Below, piece by piece: positions 46,786 to 54,521 of a stretch of DNA of 54,521 nt. The notes beneath the pieces are model-generated. The model was not told the DNA's origin and searched no databases. It saw nothing but the letters and a program-made list of their open reading frames with translations. This DNA comes from Acidimicrobiales bacterium (GTDB lineage Bacteria > Actinomycetota > Acidimicrobiia > Acidimicrobiales > JAHWLA01), in the NCBI GenBank assembly GCA_035536915.1, contig DATLNE010000036.1, positions 1 to 54,521 on the forward strand. Reading direction: 5' to 3'. The position numbers and the translations under genes were made by a program. The stretch's first letter is position 1. The number at the start of each line of letters is the position of its first letter.

Positions 46786-48225
46786 ATGAATCGCAACAAC
46801 GGCCTTAAGACCTTCGCACTCGTCGCAGCAGTGTTCCTGGTGCTGTCGTGGTTGCGGCTCGACCCCGGATCAGGGGAGCAAACAGTGCGCGGTGGGAGCG
46901 CGGGCCAAGACGGCGGGACCGCGGGTGACGACGACGGCGATATCGGTGCGCTCGACGAAGTCGTCGACCCGACAAACCCGCAGAGCAACCTCGTCAACGA
47001 CCCCACCGCAACAGGGCCCGATCCCAAGGGCCTGGAGTGCGCTCGCGGAAAGAACGGCGGCGCCACCGACAAGGGCGTGACGCCGACGTCGATCCGCCTG
47101 GCTTCGACCGCCGTGCTCGACGGGCCCGCCAAGAGCCTGCTCGAGGACTCGCCCAATGCCATGAAGGCCGTGGTCGACAAGGTCAACAAGGCGGGCGGCA
47201 TCTGCGGCCGGCTGCTTGAGCTACGGATCGTGAACGACTCGTTCAAGGCCGACGACGGCCTGCGCATCATCAAAAACTTCATTGCCGAGGGCTACTTCGC
47301 GCTGCCTGTGGTGCCGTCGGCCGAAGGCCTCGGCTCGGCCATCACCTCCGGTGAGATCGCCAAGGCCAAGATCCCCGTGGTCGGCAGCGACGGCATGCGC
47401 AAAGAGCAGTACGCCGAGCCGTATGTCTGGCCGGTTGCCTCGGCCACCGTAACGGCCATGCGGGTGATGGCGAAGTACGGCTATGAGAACCGGGCTGCCC
47501 GCTCGTTCGCCATCGTCTACGACAGCAAGTACCGGTTCGGCATCGAAGGACGCGACGCATTTCGCGACCAAGTCAGGGCCTTGGGCGGCGAGGTGAAGGC
47601 CGAAATCGACCTCGATCCCGACCTGCCTTCCTACGGCTCCAAGGTCGCCGAGTTCAACGGGGCCGGGAAGTGCGGGCAGGGCAAGTGCGACATGGTCGCC
47701 ATGCTCCTGCTGCCGGAGACGGCAACCAAATGGCTGAAGGGCAACCCCGAGCGCGCCCTGCGGTACACCGCCGGGGCCCAGACGCTGTTCACCGACCGGT
47801 TCGCGGCGGACTGCGTGCAGCAGTACGGCACAAAGTGCGAAGGCATGGCCGTGTGGACGGGCTACAACCCGCCTATCGGCCCGCTGGCCTCGTTGCCTGG
47901 CGTGTCCACCTATGTGAACGACGTGCGGGCAGTGAAGGCCAACATCGACGTGACCAACCAGTTCGTCGAGGGTGCCTACCTGGGCATGTCGGTATTCGTC
48001 GAGGCCCTACGGAAGGTCGGGCCCAACCTGACGCGCGAGCGACTCAAGGCCGTCATGGACTCCATGACGTTCACCTCCGACCTGTCGTCGCCGCTCACGT
48101 GGGCACCGGGCCGCCACTACGCCAACACCCGGGCGCAGTCGTTCGCCATGACCGTGAGCCAGGGCACCTTCCGCGGCTGGCGCAACGAGGGCACCGGGTT
48201 CTTGCAGGACCCGGCGTTCGGGTAG
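46786..48225 (+). CDS. branched-chain amino-acid-type substrate-binding protein
   Basis: A 479-residue periplasmic-binding-protein type I (LivJ-like) for the adjacent ABC importer. An N-terminal hydrophobic segment (about 7-22) without a lipobox Cys suggests a signal anchor, followed by a Gly/Asp-rich linker (to about 75). The binding fold starts at TPTSIRLASTAVLDGPA. Extra Cys pairs (AGGICGR, GKCGQGKC and DCVQQYGTKCEG) may form disulfides. Strong ribosome site GAAGGAG before ATG. Ligand unknown. Confidence 0.88.
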   Translation: MNRNNGLKTFALVAAVFLVLSWLRLDPGSGEQTVRGGSAGQDGGTAGDDDGDIGALDEVVDPTNPQSNLVNDPTATGPDPKGLECARGKNGGATDKGVTPTSIRLASTAVLDGPAKSLLEDSPNAMKAVVDKVNKAGGICGRLLELRIVNDSFKADDGLRIIKNFIAEGYFALPVVPSAEGLGSAITSGEIAKAKIPVVGSDGMRKEQYAEPYVWPVASATVTAMRVMAKYGYENRAARSFAIVYDSKYRFGIEGRDAFRDQVRALGGEVKAEIDLDPDLPSYGSKVAEFNGAGKCGQGKCDMVAMLLLPETATKWLKGNPERALRYTAGAQTLFTDRFAADCVQQYGTKCEGMAVWTGYNPPIGPLASLPGVSTYVNDVRAVKANIDVTNQFVEGAYLGMSVFVEALRKVGPNLTRERLKAVMDSMTFTSDLSSPLTWAPGRHYANTRAQSFAMTVSQGTFRGWRNEGTGFLQDPAFG

Positions 48226-48229
48226 GCGC

Positions 48230-51200
48230 GTGCTCACCGACATCGTCGTCTCGCTCGTCCTGTCGTTGCCCCTGATTGGGGCCTATGCCATCTTCGCCAT
48301 CGGGATCGTCCTCATCTACCGGGCGTCCCACATGCTGAACCTGGCACACGGGGCGATGGCGATGCTCCCGGCGTACCTGCTTTACACAATCGTGCAGTGG
48401 GGCGTTCCCACCGCCATCGCCTTCCCGCTGGCGCTCGTCTGCGGGGCAGCGTTGGGGCTGGGGGTCGAAAAGGTCTTTGTCGGCCGGCTGCGCGCCGACG
48501 GACCGACCGCGCAGACGGTGGGCACCGTCGCCGCCCTCGGCATCATCGTTGCCGTGGCGGCCCGCATCTGGGGCACCTCAGGCCTGCCCGCCGTCACCAT
48601 CTTCCCCGAGGGCCGCGTCTCGATCGGGGCGTCGAGCATCCAGTACGGCGAGCTCGGGCTGTTCGCGGTCATGCTCGTGGTGGCCGCTGCGCTGTATCTG
48701 CTGGTGCAGCGCACCGACCTCGGGCTGATGATGAGAGGGACGGCCGAGAGCCGTCTGGCTGCCTCGTTGATGGGCGTCAACCCGGACGGCATCACCTCGT
48801 TGACGTGGGCCATGGGCGGCGCGCTGGCTGCGCTGGCGGGCGTCCTGTTGGCGGCGGTCACGTCGCTGCATCCCTACACGTTGGCCCTCCAGGTGCTCCC
48901 GGCGTTCATCGCCGCCCTCATCGGCGGACTGGGCAGCCTGCCCGGCGCGCTGGTCGGGGCCGGCATCGTCGGCACCGTCCAGGGGTTGGTGCCGCTCCTC
49001 GGCGCCATCGGCGACCTCCAGGGTGCTCCCCAGTTGCTTCTCTCGGTGCTCGCCGTGGTGGTCATGGCGACCCGGGGCAAGAGCCTGGCCGGCGCCGACG
49101 ACGGCGCCGAAGCCCGCGCCCTCGGCGGCGGCGGTGGTGGAATGCCGCGGGCGCGTCGGCGGCGGAGCCGCGTGCGCTTGGTCGTCGGCATCGTCGCGCT
49201 GGTTGCGTTCCCCTACCTGCCCGGCATGCCGTCGTCCATCGTGGGAACGGCAAACCAGGCCGCCATCTACGCCATCATCGGCGTATCGATCGTCCTGTTG
49301 ACGGGCTGGGTCGGTCAGATCTCGCTGGGGCACGCCGCACTCGTCGGCGTCGGTGCCTACCTCACCGGCCACATCGTCGAGGGCGCGGGCATCGTGTTCC
49401 CGCTGAGCCTGCCCATCGCCGCCGTCCTGTCGGGCGGCGTGGCGGCGATGCTCGGCGCCGTCGCGGTGCGGGTCCGAGGCCTCTACCTGGCGGTGGCCAC
49501 GCTCGTGTTCTCGTGGATGGCGAGCGAGTTCCTCTTCCGGCAGGACTGGTTCACCCAGCACGGCGAGATCGGCGAGCGCGCCATCGGAGAGAAGGGGCAG
49601 CTTCCGTTCTTCGACTTCAGTGACCGCCGCACGTTCTTCCTCGTGGCCTTGGCCGCCTTGGGGCTGGTCGCTTTCGGCGCCGCCAACGTCCGCGACTCGA
49701 AGACGGGGCGGGCGTTCTTCGCCCTGCGGGGCTCGGAGATGGCGGCGGCGTCGCTCGGCATCGACGTCGTCCGCTACAAGTTCCTGGCCTTCGTGACCTC
49801 GGGTGCTATCGCAGGCATCGCGGGCAACCTGATCATGACCGAGGCCCGGGTGGTGACGCCCGACCAGTTCTCCTTCAACCGCTCGCTGTTCTACGTCGCC
49901 ATCGCCGTCGTCGGCGGGCTCGTCAGCCTTCCCGGCGCAGTGGCCTCGGGGATCGTGTTCGCGGCGTTGTCCGAGGTCTTCTATCGGGTCGAAGTCCTGG
50001 GAGCCTTCCTGGAGATCGTGTCCAGCCTGCTGCTGGCGGTGGTCCTCATCGCCTATCGAGGCGGGCTGGCGTCGTTCCCCGATCGCGCTCGGCGGATCGT
50101 GGAGCTGTTACGGCCGCGGATCGAGCCGGTGGTTGCCCCGCTGGTCGCTCGTATCCCCGAGCGGTGGCGCCATCGGCCCGAAGCCGAGCGAGCCTGGTCG
50201 GTCGACCTGTCCGGGGTGGGCGAGCGCATCCGCGACCGGCGCCATCAGGTGGCGACAGCCACACGCCGCCTCCGGGCCCGGCTGCCGATCGCCCAACTTC
50301 AGCCGCCGCCCGAACTGGCGCCGGAGGCGCCCTTGGACTTCAAGGCGGCGGTGCGGGCGACCACGCCTGCAGTCAACGGCCACAGCGCCGAGGAGGCCCA
50401 TCCGGAGCCGGTCGTCGACCATCAGGCCGAGCTGGCCGCCCTACGGGCGCGGCTGTCGGAGGTGCGGCCCCTGGGAGACCGGTCGGAGCGGCGGCCGCTG
50501 ATCGAGGCCGATCACGTCACCGTGCGCTTCGGCGGCCTGACCGCCGTCGACGACGCGTCGCTCCAGGTGTGCGAAGGCGAGATCGTCGGGCTCATCGGTC
50601 CCAACGGAGCGGGCAAGACCACCTTGTTCAACGCGGTGGCGGGCTACAACACACCGGCTGCGGGCATCATCCGGCTGTACGGCCAGGACGTCACCAACCT
50701 GCCGGTCCACCGTCGGGCCCGGGTGGGCGTGGCCCGGACGTTCCAGCTCATCCAGTTGTTCCGCCAGCTCTCGGTTTACGAGAACCTCCTGGTGGCCACC
50801 CATGTGCACAACCCGACCGGCTTCGGATCCCACCTGGTGGTGTCGGGGCGGGCCATCGAGCAGGAGGAGGCGGCGGTCGACCGGGTCAACGAGATCCTCG
50901 ACCTGCTCGACCTCACCGACATCGCCTATCGGCCGACGGGCGACCTGCCCTTCGGCGTGCTGCGCATGGTCGAGGTGGCCAGGGCGCTGGTGACCGGGTT
51001 CCGGGTGATCATGCTCGACGAGCCCGCGTCGGGCCTCGACAACACCGAGACCGACCGGCTGATCGAGGTGCTGCGCTTCGTGCGCGGCCTCGGGGTGACG
51101 CTGCTGCTGATTGAGCACGACGTGCGGATGGTCACCGGCGTGTCCGACTACATGTACGTCCTGGAACAGGGGCGCATAATCGCCGAAGGGGTGCCCGAGG

Positions 51201-51279
51201 ACATTCAGCGCAACCCGGCGGTCATTGCCGCCTACCTTGGCGAGCCCGCCGACGCGTCCGAGAAGGAGATGGTGGGCTG

Positions 51280-51280
<1 letters not shown>
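48230..51280 (+). CDS. fused LivH-LivM-LivG ABC importer protein
   Basis: A 1016-residue fusion of two permeases and one ATPase, normally three genes. Residues about 1-290 form the LivH permease (MLNLAHGAMAMLPAY); 315-620 the LivM permease (GQISLGHAALVGVGAYLTGH); 620-755 a charged linker; and 755-1016 the LivG ATPase with Walker A GPNGAGKTT near 791 and Walker B VIMLDEPASGLD. The signature is LPFGVLRMVEVARAL, unlike LSGGQ or the Liv form LAYGQQR. GTG start 4 nt after the binding-protein gene; stop overlaps livF (TGATG). The frame is continuous through all domain joins. Confidence 0.9.
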
Positions 51281-52077
<797 letters not shown>

Positions 52078-52357
52078 GGCATTCGGCGAAAAGACCGCCA
52101 GTTTCTGCCGAGGCGCCCGTTCACCGCTGGTATAGGTGACAAACGGGAGGCAGGGTGACCTGAATATCACCTGATCGGGGGTCGTTAGAGGGGACTGGTA
52201 CCCGTAGGGTCAAACAGGGGGAAATCGGGGGGATCCGAACTCCTGGCGCAGCAGCCGCCCGCCCCTGCAGTGCGCCAAGCGTCGTCGCGCCATTCCGTCT
52301 CCTCAGTCGCGCCGCGTCGCTGCTCGAGCAAGCAACATCGACCATAAGGAGATAACC

Positions 52358-53032
52358 GTGAGATCACGGCTCGCACGCCTCGGCATCCTTGCCGCGGGCG
52401 TCATCGGACTGCTGGCGACGGGCACCCCGTCGGCCAGTGCCCAAGAAGCGGGAAGCATCGCCTTCTCGGGGGAAGCGACTCTCAGCGCCCCGCTCGGCTA
52501 CCCGTGCACACCGAACGACGTGAACACGCCGAAGTGTCCGCCGAACGCGACGACAACAACAAAGAACGGCCTCAAGGACACACCGAAGGCGAACGTCGAT
52601 CCCGGTGGGCAGTCGGTTGCCTTCGCGTTCGGCGCAACCGTCTGCACAGGGGCCAACGCCACAGTCGGCAAGGCCCCCAAGGCGCCGGCGACAGCAGGTG
52701 CGTGCGCGATCACCGCAAGCGGCCGCGTCGACGGCTACTGCGGACTGAGCATGCTCAAGGGCACCGCCACAATCCGATTCGGCCCTCAGACGTACAACGT
52801 CACATTCTGGGGCCAGGGCGTCGGCGGCACACTTGTCCTGAAGATCGAGGGCACAAAGGCGACAGGCGGTGGACAGGTACAGGGCGAGGTGACCGCCGAG
52901 GCCGTCCCCGTGCCTACCGTCACAGTGGGACCTCCTCCTACTACGACCAACAGCTGCGCCGGGAAGACCGCAAACAACTTCACCATCGCGGCCGAAGGCA
53001 ATTACATCGTGAAGAACCCACCGCTGCCGTAG
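52358..53032 (+). CDS. secreted Thr/Ala/Gly-rich protein, unknown
   Basis: A 224-residue exported protein with a signal peptide (1-28, ending ASA). The mature part has several Cys (in GYPCTPND, PKCPPN, TVCTGAN, GACAITA and GYCGLSM), likely disulfides, and a Pro/Thr stretch (GPPPTTT) near the C-terminus. ACA Thr codons are more frequent than in neighbours. AAGGAG at 52340-52345 precedes GTG. The 280-nt upstream gap has TATAGG at 52131 and an imperfect GGTGA-repeat but no named element. Confidence 0.75.
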   Translation: MRSRLARLGILAAGVIGLLATGTPSASAQEAGSIAFSGEATLSAPLGYPCTPNDVNTPKCPPNATTTTKNGLKDTPKANVDPGGQSVAFAFGATVCTGANATVGKAPKAPATAGACAITASGRVDGYCGLSMLKGTATIRFGPQTYNVTFWGQGVGGTLVLKIEGTKATGGGQVQGEVTAEAVPVPTVTVGPPPTTTNSCAGKTANNFTIAAEGNYIVKNPPLP

Positions 53033-53054
53033 CAGCCGTTATTCGCTGTAAGAT

Positions 53055-53086
53055 CCTGGGGCCGCCTCTTTTGAGGCGGCCCCAGG
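53055..53086. terminator. 14-bp stem terminator
   Basis: CCTGGGGCCGCCTC 53055-53068 pairs perfectly with GAGGCGGCCCCAGG 53073-53086 around TTTT, followed by TTTC. It lies 22 nt past the stop of the secreted protein gene. Confidence 0.85.
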
Positions 53087-53250
53087 TTTCGCGTTTGACG
53101 ACCCGGCAGGACAGCAAAGAATTGCGTCGAAGTACTAGGGCAGCGCTCGCCGCAATATCGTCGGATACTCCGTCATCAGCAGGGGGCTCGTCAGTCAACG
53201 AGTCGGCCACGATGCACGATCCGCGATTCGACATATCAAGGAGAATCCAG

Positions 53251-54521
53251 TTGAAGCCGCAGCAGCGCCGCACCCCAGGTTCTCGTAGGTCCGTCCGAGT
53301 CGGGCGCATCGTCGTAGTCGTCGCCGTCCTCTACGCCCTCGTCGGCGCGTCGCACGGCGCGCAGGCCGACGAACAAAGGCGCCCGAAGGCCTTCAAGGAG
53401 GTGGCGCAGTTGCAGCTCCCCGCGGACGCCGAGATCGATGCAGCGGCCGTGACTCGATCGGGGTGGCTGATCCTCAACCCGGAGAGCCGACGCGGCTACC
53501 AGGTTCTGGAGGGGTTCTCGACGACGGTGATCCGCTCGTTCGACCTCGACACCCTGAAGCCTTTGCGACGGGTGGTGCTCGACGGCGTGCCGATCACCTC
53601 GGGGGTGGCCGCCGTCTCCGCTCCGACCGGGACACTGATGGCGGGCGAGATCGTGCACGCGGTCGACGGGCCGGGCCGCCGCATCTATCTGGCCATGAGC
53701 GACCCCGGCCAGAACCCGGCGGGAACGTTCGTCGGTGGCGCGGGCTTCCCGCCGGACGGCCAACGCCCGCTGCGGCGGTTCGTGGCCATCGACGAGGACC
53801 GTCTCGACGATGGCAAGGACGATTTCGCGGCGTCGTTCCGCGAGCCGGTCGACCAGGTGCGGCTCCACTCCTACTTCATGCTGGGCCTGAAGGTCGACCG
53901 GGCGCATGCGAAGCCGGCCGAGCCGGGGCGGCTCCTGGCGCTCTTCGCCATGCCCCAGGGCCCCACCCACGTCTCGCCCTTCTACGACCACACGCTGGCG
54001 GGCTGGGACGTGAGCGGCCTGAACTTCGACGCGGGGGCCCCGTCGGCGGGCGAGGTCCCGCCGGGGACGACCCCGGTGACCGGAAACGCCTGGGCCCGGC
54101 GCCTGGACGTCTGCAGCGGGGCGCCGATGGCCAGCACGGGCGGGTTCGGCCAGGGCAACTACCAGTGGGGGATGCTGGCGACGAGGGACGCCGTCTACAC
54201 GGCGTGCCAGGCGTCGGACGCGGCGGGCGGGGTGGCGCGCATCGGCGTGGACAGCTCCACGGGGGTGCCGCGGGCGGTGGGGGGCCAGGAGTTCTTCCCG
54301 CTGGGCCAGCGCATCTCCGACGTGTTCGTCGACGACGGGGGCGAACGGGTGCTGGTGCAGTCGTGGGGGGGCGGGCACAGCTGGTGGGTCTTCGACACCG
54401 GGCTGGGGCGCTTCACGGGGGCCGTCTCGGCCCGGGCCACGGACTCGTACACCATGTCGGCGGGCATCGACGCCACGACGGGCCGCCTCTACCAACTGGT
54501 GCAGGACTACGTGGGGGTCGA
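53251..54521 (+). CDS. secreted beta-propeller-like protein, 3' end cut
   Basis: An uninterrupted frame from TTG 53251 to the window edge (423 codons). AAGGAGA at 53238-53244 supports TTG. The N-terminus is basic then hydrophobic (VGRIVVVVAVLYALVGASHGAQA), a signal peptide. The body has recurring beta-type segments such as RIYLAMSDPGQNP, RRFVAIDEDRLDD, GMLATRDAVYTACQA and SWWVFDTGLGRFTGAV, resembling a beta-propeller. A long frame on the other strand here is a shadow of this gene. Function unknown. Confidence 0.75.
   Translation, partial: MKPQQRRTPGSRRSVRVGRIVVVVAVLYALVGASHGAQADEQRRPKAFKEVAQLQLPADAEIDAAAVTRSGWLILNPESRRGYQVLEGFSTTVIRSFDLDTLKPLRRVVLDGVPITSGVAAVSAPTGTLMAGEIVHAVDGPGRRIYLAMSDPGQNPAGTFVGGAGFPPDGQRPLRRFVAIDEDRLDDGKDDFAASFREPVDQVRLHSYFMLGLKVDRAHAKPAEPGRLLALFAMPQGPTHVSPFYDHTLAGWDVSGLNFDAGAPSAGEVPPGTTPVTGNAWARRLDVCSGAPMASTGGFGQGNYQWGMLATRDAVYTACQASDAAGGVARIGVDSSTGVPRAVGGQEFFPLGQRISDVFVDDGGERVLVQSWGGGHSWWVFDTGLGRFTGAVSARATDSYTMSAGIDATTGRLYQLVQDYVGV

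Noticed and set aside
52078-52357. Riboswitch before the secreted-protein gene
   Set aside because: Only short imperfect repeats are visible; no match to a riboswitch core I can recall.
53236-54495. 419-codon open frame on the minus strand
   Set aside because: Arg/His-rich, no domain; the plus strand has a signal peptide, ribosome site and ordered protein-like sequence.

Overview
The window is GC-rich, gene-dense chromosomal DNA from an actinobacterium. Its traits (SecA-RF2-FtsEX order, CadI/ArsR, a DUF222-HNH protein, class E sortase, DUF5317 and DUF6458 proteins, and a complete System I cytochrome c maturation operon) fit an Acidimicrobiia-like lineage better than the classical Actinomycetia. 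That placement is inference. No rRNA, tRNA, CRISPR array, prophage or transposase is visible.

Layout. 1-566: a gene-free stretch with nested hairpins, possibly a structured RNA. 567-8832: NarL-type response regulator, secA, prfB, then a division block (membrane protein, ftsE, small membrane protein, ftsX, M23 peptidoglycan hydrolase). 9011-12095: small membrane and acidic proteins, a convergent pair of tiny genes (one Cys-rich), and an ABC-2 exporter. 12175-16243: divergent cadI/arsR, DinB, TetR, a zinc alcohol dehydrogenase and small proteins. 16240-20837: GT4 glycosyltransferase, then HD-GYP, a degenerate HD-GYP-like protein, GGDEF, an unknown protein and DUF5317. 20863-26303: two enoyl-CoA hydratases, an acyl-CoA carboxyltransferase and a biotinyl carrier, with an XRE regulator and gmd between them. 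26313-35974: ccdA, an unknown protein, DUF222-HNH, sortase, then ccmA-B-C-D-E-F-G-H-I, almost every gene overlapping the next by 4 nt. 35995-42974: lysyl-oxidase-like secreted protein, AtuA pair, cysteine desulfurase with a SufR-like regulator, Mrp, a molybdopterin oxidoreductase with cytochrome b561, and an XRE regulator. 43234-46659: a histidine kinase/response regulator pair coupled to a second lysyl-oxidase-like protein. 46786-52077: a branched-chain amino-acid-type ABC importer in which LivH, LivM and LivG form one polypeptide. 52358-54521: two secreted proteins, the last cut by the window edge.

Two themes run through the sequence. Many genes have a -10-like hexamer (TACCGT, TAGCAT, TACTGT, TAGAAT and similar) whose predicted transcription start falls on or within a few nt of the start codon, which suggests widespread leaderless mRNAs. 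Gene ends often carry long perfect palindromes; two of them, 9.5 kb apart, belong to one 50-nt family with compensatory base changes.

The genes group into envelope growth (SecA, FtsEX, hydrolase, sortase), cytochrome c and redox maturation (CcdA, Ccm, Mo enzyme/cytochrome b), Fe-S biogenesis (SufR, cysteine desulfurase, Mrp), acyl-CoA metabolism, cyclic-di-GMP signalling and solute uptake.
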